Origin: Spinacia oleracea
Lineage: Eukaryota; Streptophyta; Magnoliopsida; Caryophyllales; Amaranthaceae
NCBI RefSeq assembly: GCF_020520425.1
Contig: NC_079492.1
Location: 69,307,671-69,371,670, forward strand
Reading direction: 5' to 3'
DNA length: 64,000 nucleotides
The notes under the pieces were generated by a model. The model ran no database searches. It had not been told where the DNA came from and worked only from the letters and a program-made list of their open reading frames with translations. Shown piece by piece: positions 32,544 to 42,569 of the stretch; position 1 is the first letter of the stretch, and each line of letters starts with the position of its first letter. Position numbers and translations under genes: made by a program.

Positions 32544-33481
32544 CAAAGTGTGTGACCATTTCCGCGCCTACCGAAACTTGGCATTTGCTTGACATTCCTG
32601 GTGTCAAGTATGGAGGCCGTCTGCCGACACACATGTCCCTTAGGCGGATGTGCAAGTTGTCGCCGGATCCGTCTCTTAGTCAAGTACCTTTTTGACACCC
32701 TAAGCCGACAACTTGCATTATACAAAACTTAGACCGACCTTAGGTTGAGAACTTTGCATGTCGCATTCATATTCATGTTAGTGTGACAACGTGCTATTTG
32801 TGCATCGTGTGGGCGTCTTTGCACGCGTGAATGGCTAACCTCGAGTTCTAGCTTGCCAAAACCAATTAGCCTCCAACTAGGAAACCAAACCCCTAGGAGC
32901 ATCATTCAAACCTCATGCATCTAAAATCGCCGATTTAAGGTCTTTTAGGAGTACCACTCCTTTTGATCCAAAACCCTTAAACACGCCTCACCCACAAATG
33001 CCAAATTCAAAATTTAATCCAACGACGTCATAATGCCGGACTTTCGAGTCCAAATTCCAAGTTCCAAATTCAAAATGCAATCCAACGGCACCATTATGCC
33101 GGATTTTCCATTTCAAATCTCAAGTTTCAAATTCAAGTTCAAATCCAACGGCGTCATAATGCCGGATTTTCCATCTCAAATCTCAAATTTCAATTCAAGT
33201 TCAAATCCAACGGCGTCATAATGCCGGATTTTCCATTTCAAATCTCAAGTTTCAAATTCAAGTTCAAGTCCAATGGCGTCATAATGCTAGATTTTTTCCA
33301 TTTCAAAACCTCAAATTTCAAATTCAAGTTCAAGTCCAACGGCGTCATAATGCCGGATTTTCTAGTCCAAATTTCGAGTTTCTTGTCCAAACCTCAATTT
33401 TCAAAATTCCAAATCCAACGGCGTCATAATGCCGGATTCTCCATATTTCAAGTTTCAAATTCCAAGTGCAAAACTAAAATC
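32544..33481 (+). other. Element E1 internal sequence, part 2
   Basis: Continuation of the E leader after element C. Non-coding sequence is followed by a 63-bp tandem repeat array. It ends abruptly at about 33481, where copia A gag sequence starts again (the tandem-duplication junction). Confidence 0.75.
33024..33470 (+). repeat. 63-bp tandem repeats in E1 leader
   Basis: Seven occurrences of the GGCGTCATAATGCC core (slightly varied) at 33024, 33087, 33150, 33212, 33275, 33341 and 33420. Between them lie TTTCAAATTCAAGTTCAA-type spacers. The 63-bp period is a multiple of 3, so it yields repetitive ORFs that are not convincing proteins. Confidence 0.9.
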
Positions 33482-33789
33482 CAGGAGAACGAGTCACCCT
33501 CTTCTGTTTACCAGAACTGGTGCCGTTGGACTTAGGTGAGGGCATAGCCTTGGCCTTACCCTTCTTGCCCTTTCCCTTGCCAGATTTCTTGAAGCCCTTG
33601 CCCATACGCACCATAAGCACGTCGTGCTTATTCTCTTGCTTGAGCGTCTTTTTAGCGGTTTTTAGCATACCGTGAAGTTCAGTAAGAGTTTTCTCCATGC
33701 TGTTCATGTTGTAATTCAACTTGAACTGATCGTATCCACTATGAAGCGAATGGAGAATGATGCAATAGCCATCTCATTTGAGACGTCAG
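33482..33789 (-). pseudogene. Copia element A gag, duplication copy 2, C-terminal part
   Basis: Minus-strand basic Gag segment nearly identical to 22892-23200, sharing the 1-nt deletion. It starts at the duplication junction, so the zinc knuckle is absent. It is interrupted at TSD GTCAG (33785-33789) by the D array and continues from 57337. Confidence 0.88.
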
Positions 33790-34597
33790 TGACAGGCTAA
33801 AGTCGTATCACCTAATAAAAAATAACCTAAGGTCCACTAGCTAGGTAGCAAGGGAAGTCAGGATCGAATCCACAGGGAAACAAGCGTTCTCTCTACTATC
33901 AATTAATTAATCTAGACTATTGTGAACAAAGTTGGTTGATGGTTTGTATACTAAGACTACGAACGAATATTAAACAAGAATGAATCAATATATTAAGGAA
34001 TCTAGGGTATAGGTTTGCCAACAAATAATAATCTAGGACATTGAACAATCACGATAATCAACAAAGTAATTTGTTAGACTAGCATGCTCTCTCAAGTCGA
34101 TACTAATCATAGACTTAGAATTAACGGGCTCTCGCTACGTATTAACTCTAATTCTACCTATTGACACAAGCCTAAACATCAAATTGCATCTCTCGAATCT
34201 TAAAATATTGCATAACTACCACAATTAAACCTGCGCAAATCTAATTGTATAGTGAAATAAACCAATCAATAGGAATCAATTACAATGCCAACAATCATAA
34301 TCATTCAATCATCCCTTCATATTATTCATGGATCCCCAACCCTAGAAATTAAACTACTCAAGCATGTTGACAATAAACAAAGCAATAATCATAATTGAAA
34401 GCATTATTAAAGCAAGACAATGAATTGAAATAAGAAATAATACCTATTGAAGAACAAAGGAAAGTGAAAGCTTGAATTTTTATTGAGAATTAAACTAAGT
34501 ATTTTTGCATAAACTAGAGAGAAAATTAGGCTAAGGGGAATAATACTAAGCTTCAATACTAGAAAAATAAAGTGTTCTCTAAAAACAATTAAGGCTT

Positions 34598-34607
34598 GCT
34601 TATATAG
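34598..34607 (-). promoter_or_regulatory. TATA box of D LTR1
   Basis: On the minus strand it reads CTATATAAGC, about 65 bp downstream of the palindrome cluster in the element's sense. Counterparts are at 45670-45679 and 56741-56750 (the latter with one change, TTATATAAGC). Confidence 0.65.
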
Positions 34608-34671
34608 TTTGCCCAAAATAAAGCCTAAAAAACGGAAAGAAAACTCGCGCATAAGTGCTGGGGGTTGGCGT

Positions 34672-34828
34672 CGCCCGATCGGGCGTCGCTTCGCCCGATC
34701 GGGCGATCCACTCGATAGTCGGCCCGATCGGGCCAAAATCCGCCCGATCGGGCGGTTTGTGAACTCTCCACATAGCCTCCAGATTGACCGCCCGATCCGG
34801 ATCGGGCGAGCTGCGCCCGATCGGGCGC
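34672..34828. repeat. CCCGATCGGG palindrome cluster in D LTR1 (six units)
   Basis: Perfect palindromes: CGCCCGATCGGGCG at 34672-34685, 34692-34705 and 34741-34754; GGCCCGATCGGGCC at 34721-34734; a 20-nt form with GATCCGGATC at 34789-34808; GCGCCCGATCGGGCGC at 34813-34828. Copies lie at 45744-45900 (LTR2, intact) and 56815-56971 (LTR3, three palindromes damaged). Confidence 0.95.
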
Positions 34829-35193
34829 GCGTTGATGAATCCAAATTGTTTATAATTCCGCCCGATGGTCGCATTTCGCCCTCAGCTTCCAGGGCGATTT
34901 GCAATCTTCAATGTAGCTCGCCCATATCACTGAGTCTAACTCCCGGGGCTCAACCATAAGCATCCAAGGCTCCCGAAAGTCGACGATGGAGGTCCCGAAC
35001 TTCTCGGACTCATATAGTGGCCTAGATCAACAATGAAACGGGTCTAAAACGACCAATTTCTCATAATCAAACCTGAAACTCAAGGCACACTCAATAACAC
35101 ACATTAGTACTAGAAACGGCTCCTAAGAGCACATTTGACACATAAAAGTACTAAGGGACGGGGGTAAAAATACTATATAAAACATGCATATCA

Positions 35194-35205
35194 AACCTCC
35201 CCAAG
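35194..35205 (-). other. Element D1 polypurine tract
   Basis: On the minus strand CTTGGGGAGGTT directly precedes the LTR start. The same tract for D2 is at 46266-46277. Confidence 0.75.
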
Positions 35206-36763
35206 CTAGATCCCTGCTTGTCCCTAAGCAAGGAAATCATCGATGAACACAAAACCAACTTCACCCCCCGACATAATTCAAAATGAAAAACATAATTCGA
35301 GGCAAAATCCAACAAGCATGCATCAATGTTAACCAATCAAATTCATTCAATCGCCAATCCACCTTAACAATCGTCACGCAAAGCGAACCACAAGTGTACA
35401 ATGGAATTCAAGACTAGTGCTCACACACTCGTCACTCATTTATGTGGCGGATAAAAAATGTACCCGTTCGCTCCCCTCCCAACATATATGTGTACAATGC
35501 CCTCCCAAACTCACAACACTCGTGTGTCTAGAAAAACATGCACTCAACCTAGTAGTCGACTCGGAATGTGTCATGTCATAACTTGCATTGATAAACAACT
35601 ACTTTCACATTAATACAACTCTATGCACAAAGGTCGGAAGGTCTTTCAAGTTTGTAATGATAGGCTTAGGTAAGGGTGCGTTAAATTTGGGTAAAATGTG
35701 AGCTTAAAGCCTTGGCTTTGGGGAGCATAAATCCTAGCAAATCCATGATCAACCACAAATGATGACCACAATCTCCCACTCAACACATGAATAAAAACAA
35801 CAAACAACCACACTATACTTTCTTGCCTTGATTTCACAATTATAACCAATCACTCATGAAGATAAGAAATTATAATACCGGAGTGACAAAAGCTTGAATT
35901 ATCTTGAGAATAACGGTTTTTTTTTTTTTTTTTTTCTTACTTAATCTCATTTTTTTTTCTTTTGGAACCTTCACACAATTTTTTTTTATTCTCCTCATCT
36001 CATTCATTTTTCATCTCATTTTTTCAACAACAATCATGATAAGAAGAACTTCCCTTTTCAATACTCAATATGCTCAAAATGTACCACGCTACAACTCCCT
36101 CACCTCACTACTATTAGCTCCCCCAAGCTAGGCTTGGGACTAGTAACCAATGGGGAATTTACGGGCTTGTAATGTGGTTAGTCACCGAGTAAATGGCACA
36201 AGCACAACATGGGTAGAAAAAGAGGGAACAAACGTATCTAATTTCATCTGAAGGCTACCTAAATAGAAAAAAAATGCCTTCGTCCTCCACAATGTGCATG
36301 TATATGAGTCATAAAACATTACTAATAAATACTCAAAATCAATGGCACACCAGGAAGCTATCACACATCCTAACCAAGTCAACTAGTCAAGCACCAAGTC
36401 CACAAGTAGTTAGTCGGAGTTGACTCATGTTTAGGCATCAAAGCAATCGAACATCAAATCATGGCTAACACATCTACATTGCCCATCATCAAATACCAAG
36501 AATCAAAACAATTTTCAATCAAAGGGGCACAGGGAAGCATGATTTTGCATTCATCGGAACGTATTTTTGTATTTTTTTTTTCAAAGCAATAAACTAATCT
36601 AGAAAGCATTAAACACACCAAAGAAACACACCAAAATAAAGAAATGCGAAAAGAAAAGAAAAACATACCTACAATGTACAAGTAATGTGAAACCCTCCCC
36701 AAACCAAATCAGACAATGTCCTCATTGGCTCAAGGGTATCGAACCAACTCGATCTTATCTCCA
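35206..36763 (-). other. Element D1 3' non-coding region
   Basis: Between the third ORF and the polypurine tract. No credible ORF is present. It contains a T-run of about 20 at 35919 and other short T-runs. Repeated almost exactly at 46278-47837. Confidence 0.75.
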
Positions 36764-36783
36764 TCATTGACGGCCATTGCCGC

Positions 36784-36815
<32 letters not shown>

Positions 36816-38222
36816 CCATCATCTCGGCCACCATGCCCACTAGGACCCGCTCCCCACCCTCCGTACTGGGTGGGTGTGAAGGTGCCCATAGAACCCGGAG
36901 CTCCATATCCCTCCGCGGGATAGGTATACCAGGTAGGGTGCTCGTAATCTGGGGCAATATAGCCCTGCCTGGCATACTGATCATAAAATGGGAACATGGT
37001 CCTCTGGTGATCAGCTGCGAACTCCCGGAACCCGAGCTCAAGTCTGCTCAACCTCTCATCAATGGACCCCTGCTCCTCATGTACTACCGGGCGACCCTGG
37101 GGCCTCCCCGTGTCTCGACGCCCCCTCCTAAAGTAGGTGTGAGGCTCTGGCTGGTACTGATGGGGCTCTGGCTGAGGGTCAGGCTGAGGCTGGGGGTCAG
37201 GCTGAGGCTCTTGCTCAAATCCAACAAATAAGTAATGAGCCTGACCGGTTCTGAAACTAGTGCGGCCCTGAGGGCCAGGCAAGGTGAAAAGCCTGTTTCC
37301 CTCGAACATCCAGTACATGGCTCCCGGCCTAAATAACCCATGCTCCCCCTGTAGCCTACGGAGCCCAGCAAAATAAGCCAAATCAAGCAAGTTGCTATCC
37401 AGAACTGGAGTCTGGTTAGCCTCAGTAAAGTTGGCCGTGGCCATGGCTATGTGGGTGATCAACCCACCAATGGTAATTTTGGTAGTATGTGTGGAAGTGG
37501 CTATGGAGTAAAATTGAGAGGCCATATGATGTGCAAGGTTCATTTTGTAGCTCTCCTCTCCTTCTGAAACGTAGCCACCTAGGATCTCTAGCTCCGTACT
37601 CCTAATATTCTGGGTCTCATCCGTACCAAAGATTGTAAATCCTAGGAACCTGTAAAAGACAATGGGTACCGGGTGTTGTATCTTGGAAGCATGCAAATGT
37701 TGCATACTCCCGGGATTAGCATTGCCCGTAAGCTTTCCCCACATGGTGCAGTTATTATGGGTCTCCTTAGGTTTCCTACTATATGTGGTAGACAATCCAA
37801 AAATCCTACCAAAATCAGCTAAACTCATGGTGTAGGTTCGGTTCATCACACGAAATTGAACCGATGACACGGTTCGATAACCATCGTAGCACATTAAAAC
37901 TACTCAAAAATTCTAGAGTCAACCGTCTAAATGTGAGACGGAGCATACTATACATGTTACTCATACCAACACCAACAAAAACACGTTTGACATCACGCTC
38001 AATTCCCATTTCATGCAAGGATTTTTGACATATAAAGCGAGTAGGGATTACCTCCCTCAATTTGAGGTGCATGAATCGTGCTCGTTGCTCCTCCGTAATA
38101 AAGATGACATCCAGAAAATTCGTGTCGGGCTCGAATTGCGGCGGCGGAGGTGGTGGTGTCGGTTCCCGAGCTCGGCTCGTGGAAGCTTCATGTGCATTTC
38201 CTTTGTGGTCGGTTTGCCATTG
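36764..38222 (-). pseudogene. Element D1 third ORF (Athila ORF-1-like), frameshifted
   Basis: Located between pol and the 3' LTR, where Athila elements carry an extra ORF sometimes called env-like. One frame (37815 upward) has the N-terminal part (REVIPTRFICQKSLHEMGIE). It shifts near 37890 into a 376-residue frame with MSLADFGRIFGL, a Pro/Gln-rich stretch (PQPDPQPQPDP) and an acidic tail of ten Asp. No signal peptide or membrane segment is visible, so an envelope role is not supported. The ATG at 38220-38222 has a good context but hits a stop after 10 codons, so a second frame break is likely. D2 shares both breaks. Confidence 0.7.
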
Positions 38223-38510
38223 ATGAAAAATCTGAATTTTTTTGAGTTTTTGAGCTTTTTGGGTGAATTTGGGGATTTTGTGGGGATGAGAGAAAACTCA
38301 AATCGGTTAGGTGTAGGTTGTAGAGGATGATGAGAGGATGATTTTGATGAAAAAATTGTTGAATTTGGTGGAGATTTGAGGGAGATATGGTGGTTGGAAG
38401 TTTTTGGAAGTTGGGGTTTAATGGAGGAGGTGAGAGAAAGTTAGGTTGAAGATGAAGAGGAAGTGAAGAAAGAAAGGGGAAACCGTGGTTTAATCGCTGA
38501 AATCGCGTCT
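38223..38510 (-). other. Pyrimidine-rich leader ahead of the D1 third ORF
   Basis: On the minus strand this is a CT-rich stretch (CTTTCTTTCTTCACTTCC and similar) that ends in CATCAATGGC. It looks like a plant 5' UTR. No clear TATA box. The palindrome cluster abuts its upstream side. The D2 copy is 49294-49581. Confidence 0.5.
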
Positions 38511-38946
38511 CGCTCGATCGGGCGACTTTCCGCCCGATCGGGCGGGATGCGATCCTTTTCTTTTCATGCGTGCGCGCCCGATCGGGCGCACCTCGCCTGA
38601 TCCGGATCGGGCGATTTGCGAATGCTCATTTTCTTGACTTTTCCTGCCCAGAATCATCCTTGACTTTTCCTCGAAATTTTCATCAACCGCCCGATCGGGC
38701 AAAATAATTTCGCCCGATTGGGCGTTCCACTCGCCTTCTGCGCTCGATCGGGCAAACAATCGCCCGACTCGGGCGTTCCACTCGCCAGACCGCCCGATCG
38801 GGCAAAATAATTTCGCCCGATCGAGCATTCCACTCGCCAGGCCGCCCGATCGGGCATGCTGCGCCCGATTGGGCAGAAATGAAATGCATGAAACTCATCC
38901 GTGCGCGCCCGATCGGGCGCACCTCGCCCGATTCGGATCGGGCGGT
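38511..38946. repeat. CCCGATCGGG palindrome cluster between pol and third ORF (D1)
   Basis: About 14 full or slightly mutated copies, including CGCCCGATCGGGCG at 38531-38544, two GCGCCCGATCGGGCGC-type copies (near 38575 and 38903), and two copies of the 20-nt-type GATCCGGATC form (38594-38613 and, mutated, 38926-38946). Larger modules are repeated within the cluster (38571-38620 against 38901-38950), and the same motif pairs occur in the LTR. The D2 copy is 49582-50017. Confidence 0.92.
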
Positions 38947-39285
38947 TTGCAGCGTGCTTGGCCTTGTGCGTAATTTCACTTTCTCGAGCTTGGAGCTTTA
39001 GGCCTGCACATTATTAAACACCCAAACAGCATAATGCCCTCTTCTCGCCTCACTAACACCAAAAACAATACTTAAATACACTTAGGTATGGGAAATACTA
39101 ACTAAGCACACAAAAATAGAATAAAAAAAATCAAACATATACTACTAAAGCGATAAAATACGGGTTGCCTCCCGCAAAGCGCTGGTTTATTTCTAGGTCC
39201 CGCTCGACCTTGTTACCTTGAATATGCAGTCTATGAGGCGGAGGGATTGAGGTGATGGACCTCAACCACTCCTACAGTAGCCCCA
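38947..39285 (-). other. Element D1 pol-to-ORF3 spacer
   Basis: Non-coding. On the minus strand it contains GCGGGAGGCAACCCGT, a sequence style common just after pol in Athila elements. Repeated at 50018-50356. Confidence 0.6.
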
Positions 39286-42200
39286 TCATGTATACAACTT
39301 CAGACGTTGCCCGTTGACCTTGAATCGTTCACCATTCTCATTCTCTACTTCAACAGACCCAAACTTGCTTACCATAGTCACGGTGAACGGCCCAGACCAC
39401 CTAGACTTAAGTTTTCCAGGAAATAACTTAAGCCTAGAGTTAAAAAGTAGAACCTTGTCGCCCACCGAGAACTCTCTATGCAAAATGTTATTGTCGTGCC
39501 ACTTATTGGTCTTTTCCTTGTAAATCCGGGCACTATCATAGGCTTGTAGTCGGAATTCATCGAGCTCACCCAATTGAAGTAACCGCTTCTCACCGGCTAG
39601 CTTTGCATCCATGTTGAGCTGTTTGATTGCCCAATAAGCCTTGTACTCCATTTCTACTGGTAAGTGACACGCCTTGCCATACACCAACCGATACGGGGAG
39701 GTACCAATAGGTGTCTTAAAGGCGGTTCTGTATGCCCATAGAGTATCATCTAGCTTATCGCTCCAAACCTTCCTAGACTTCGCCACCACTTTCTCAAGGA
39801 TAGATTTGATCTCTCGGTTGGAGACCTCGACTTGACCACTCGTCTGAGGATGGTAGGCTAGCCCAGTGCGGTGATAAACCCCATACTTGCGCAGGAGCGC
39901 ATCCAGATGCCTCTCATGGAAGTGTGACCCTCCATCACTGATCAAAGCGCGCGGAACCCCAAATCTAGGAAAAATGATCTTCTTGAACAGGGAGATGACT
40001 GTCTTAGCATCGTTAGTAGGTGAGGCAACGACTTCCACCCACTTTGACACATAATCTACAGCAACAAGGATATACAAGTTACCCTTGGACGATGGGAATG
40101 GTCCCATGTAATCAATTCCCCACACATAAAAAATCTTAACCTCAAGGATCCCGTTCTGTGGCATCTCATACCTCCTCGAAATAGTGCCGGCCCTCTGGCA
40201 CGCATCACAAGCCATAATAAAAGCCTGTGCATCCTTGAACATAGTAGGCCAGTAAAAACCACATTGTGATAACTTAGCGTTTGTTTTAGACGGTCCATGG
40301 TGACCACCATAAGGTGAAGAATGACACCTACTGATAACACCTTGAACTTCCCATTCTGGAATACAACGCTTGTACAACCCTTCAGCAGTCTCACGAAACA
40401 AATAAGGGTCGTCCCAAAAGTAAAACCGGACATCATGTAGGAATTTCTTCTTCTGTTGATATGAAAGATCGGCCGGAAGAATTCTCCCCACAATGTAGTT
40501 AGCAAAATCTGCGAACCATGGTGACTGACTGGCAAGTGCAAGTAAATGATCATCCGGAAATGAATCATCAATCGGTGTAGATCCCTTACCATCGTCATAC
40601 CTCAATCTAGACAAGTGATCTGCAACCACATTCTCAGCCCCTTTCTTGTCGCGGATCTCTAGATCGAACTCCTGTAGCAGTAGTATCCATCGAATAAGCC
40701 TAGGCTTGGCTTCTTTCTTAGAGAGCAGATACTTAAGGGCCGCATGGTCAGTATAGACTATCACCTTGGATCCAATCAGATAGGTGCGGAATTTATCCAA
40801 GGCATAGACTATAGCTAGAAGCTCCTTCTCAGTAGTAGCATAATTAACTTGAGCTTCATCTAAGGTCTTACTTGCATAATAGATGGCATGTAAAACCTTC
40901 TCCTTTCTCTGACCCAGAACTGCCCCAACTGCATAATCACTTGCATCACACATTATCTCAAACGGAAGATCCCATTCGGGAGAACGAATGATGGGAGCCG
41001 AAATCAGTGCCTGTTTAATCCTGTCAAAGGCTTCAAGACAAGCATCAGTAAACAAAAACGGGGCATCCTTGAGGAGGAGTTGGGTAAGTGGTTTAACAAT
41101 TTTAGAAAAATCCTTGATAAAGCGGCGATAAAACCCCGCATGACCAAGAAAACTTCTAACACCCTTCACATTAACTGGAGGGGGTAATTGTTCAATCACT
41201 TGGACCTTAGCTCGATCCACCTGAATGCCCTTATCAGATATCAAATGTCCCAAAACCACCCCTTCAGTAACCATGAAATGACACTTTTCCCAGTTCAAGA
41301 CTAAATTGCACTCTTCACATCTTTTCAAAACTTTAGTCAGATTTAGCAAGCAAGAATCAAAAGAAGTACCATAGACGCTAAAATCATCCATAAACACTTC
41401 CATGATAGACTCAATAAAATCAGAAAAGATACTCATCATGCAACGTTGGAAAGTAGCAGGTGCATTACACAGACCAAAAGGCATCCTACGATATGCAAAG
41501 GTACCATAGGGACAGGTGAAGCTGGTCTTTTCCTGGTCGTCTGGATGTATGGGATTTTGAAAGAAACCAGAATAACCATCCAGATAACAGAAAAACTTGT
41601 GACAGGCTAGCCTTTCTAACATTTGATTAATGAAGGGAAGGGGAAAATGGTCCTTTTTAGTAGCAACATTAAGACGCCTATAATCAATGCACATGCGCCA
41701 ACCTGTGACTACCCTAGTTGGTATCAACTCATTTTTTTCATTTCTCACCACAGTTGTCCCCCCTTTCTTAGGCACTACCTGAACAGAACTCACCCACTTA
41801 GAATCAGACACAGCATACACAATACCCGCATCAAGCAATTTCATAACTTCAGCTTTTACAACATCTTGCATGACAGGGTTCAAACGACGCTGGGGTTGGA
41901 TGCATGGTTTATAATTTTCATCTAGATGTATCCTATGCATACAAAAGTCAGGGCTAATACCCTTTAAATCATCAATACTGTACCCAATGGCCTTTTTGTG
42001 CCTTCTCAACACAATAAGAAGTTGGGATAACTGGTCTGCATCAAGTGCAGTACTGACGATCACAGGGCAAAGTTGTTCATTATCTAAAAACGCATACTTA
42101 AGGTTAGCAGGAAGAGGCTTAAGTTCGGGTTTCTTTACCTCTTTAACAGAACAAACCGGCCGAACTAACCTCTTCAATTTGGTGCTCTCTGGCTCAGATT

Positions 42201-42531
42201 CTCCACCATTAAGAGCCAACTCTAGAGCATCCACTTCAGCACTCCAAGAACTGCTATCACCTGCAGAAGACTCACAACAAAGCACTGCCTCCAAAGGGTC
42301 TCTTTCGAGAACTTGGGAGACGTTATCACGAGTAATAAAGTCAACTACATCTATGCGATAGCATTGTTCCTCCTCTAGCATGGGACTTTTTAAGGCACTG
42401 TTTAGATTAAAAGTCACCTTATCATCCCCAACAGACAATGTCAATTTCCCACTTTTAACATCAATTACCGCCCCCGCCGTGTGAAGGAAGGGTCTACCTA
42501 AGATTATGGGAATTTGAGAATCCTCCTGCAT
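39286..42531 (-). CDS. Athila pol polyprotein of D1 (RT, RNase H, integrase)
   Basis: 1081 residues from the first ATG, although the pol frame is open a little upstream to about 42590. Start of the frame is the end of the protease region (PIILGRPFL). Reverse transcriptase spans about 200-430 with FMDD at 380-383. RNase H has D529, E569/570 and D593. The integrase zinc region has CDAC at about 775-778, and the integrase core has D807, D866 and E902 (exact D-35-E). All visible catalytic residues are kept. It is out of frame with gag-protease by one base. D2 differs at a handful of residues (for example L/M in the RNase H region, N/S after the integrase Glu). Confidence 0.93.
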   Translation of the reverse strand: MQEDSQIPIILGRPFLHTAGAVIDVKSGKLTLSVGDDKVTFNLNSALKSPMLEEEQCYRIDVVDFITRDNVSQVLERDPLEAVLCCESSAGDSSSWSAEVDALELALNGGESEPESTKLKRLVRPVCSVKEVKKPELKPLPANLKYAFLDNEQLCPVIVSTALDADQLSQLLIVLRRHKKAIGYSIDDLKGISPDFCMHRIHLDENYKPCIQPQRRLNPVMQDVVKAEVMKLLDAGIVYAVSDSKWVSSVQVVPKKGGTTVVRNEKNELIPTRVVTGWRMCIDYRRLNVATKKDHFPLPFINQMLERLACHKFFCYLDGYSGFFQNPIHPDDQEKTSFTCPYGTFAYRRMPFGLCNAPATFQRCMMSIFSDFIESIMEVFMDDFSVYGTSFDSCLLNLTKVLKRCEECNLVLNWEKCHFMVTEGVVLGHLISDKGIQVDRAKVQVIEQLPPPVNVKGVRSFLGHAGFYRRFIKDFSKIVKPLTQLLLKDAPFLFTDACLEAFDRIKQALISAPIIRSPEWDLPFEIMCDASDYAVGAVLGQRKEKVLHAIYYASKTLDEAQVNYATTEKELLAIVYALDKFRTYLIGSKVIVYTDHAALKYLLSKKEAKPRLIRWILLLQEFDLEIRDKKGAENVVADHLSRLRYDDGKGSTPIDDSFPDDHLLALASQSPWFADFANYIVGRILPADLSYQQKKKFLHDVRFYFWDDPYLFRETAEGLYKRCIPEWEVQGVISRCHSSPYGGHHGPSKTNAKLSQCGFYWPTMFKDAQAFIMACDACQRAGTISRRYEMPQNGILEVKIFYVWGIDYMGPFPSSKGNLYILVAVDYVSKWVEVVASPTNDAKTVISLFKKIIFPRFGVPRALISDGGSHFHERHLDALLRKYGVYHRTGLAYHPQTSGQVEVSNREIKSILEKVVAKSRKVWSDKLDDTLWAYRTAFKTPIGTSPYRLVYGKACHLPVEMEYKAYWAIKQLNMDAKLAGEKRLLQLGELDEFRLQAYDSARIYKEKTNKWHDNNILHREFSVGDKVLLFNSRLKLFPGKLKSRWSGPFTVTMVSKFGSVEVENENGERFKVNGQRLKLYT

Positions 42532-42569
42532 GTCTAATACTACAAAGTCTACAGGTATATAGAATTTAC

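Larger units (their letters stand above)
33790..35193 (-). repeat. Element D LTR1 (outer left, 3' LTR of D1)
   Basis: 1404 bp, plus-strand ends TGACAGG and GCATATCA. It holds six CCCGATCGGG palindromes at 34672-34828 and a TATA box at 34598-34607 (minus strand). It differs from LTR2 and LTR3 mainly in the left half (for example 3 bp shorter near 34200). Confidence 0.95.

Noticed and set aside
33024..33470. Regular repeats as CRISPR array, or the repetitive ORFs as a protein
   Set aside because: The 63-bp units are contiguous tandem repeats with no unique spacers. The ORFs exist only because 63 is a multiple of 3, and they break where the spacing changes.
34672..34828. CRISPR-like array from repeated CGCCCGATCGGGCG
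   Set aside because: Units are perfect palindromes without uniform spacers, spacing is irregular (20-51 bp), and they lie in LTR retrotransposons of a plant genome.
36716..37231. 171-codon plus-strand ORF opposite the Athila third ORF (also 47790-48302)
   Set aside because: Antisense shadow of the real minus-strand frame. The isoleucine run is the reverse of the Asp triplet repeat.
36764..37894. Calling the Athila third ORF an envelope protein
   Set aside because: No signal peptide, membrane segment or cleavage site is visible, and position between pol and LTR is the only argument. Kept as Athila ORF-1-like.
40056..40598. 180-codon minus-strand ORF inside Athila pol (also 51127-51669)
   Set aside because: Alternative frame of a pol region with clear RNase H to integrase homology in the main frame.
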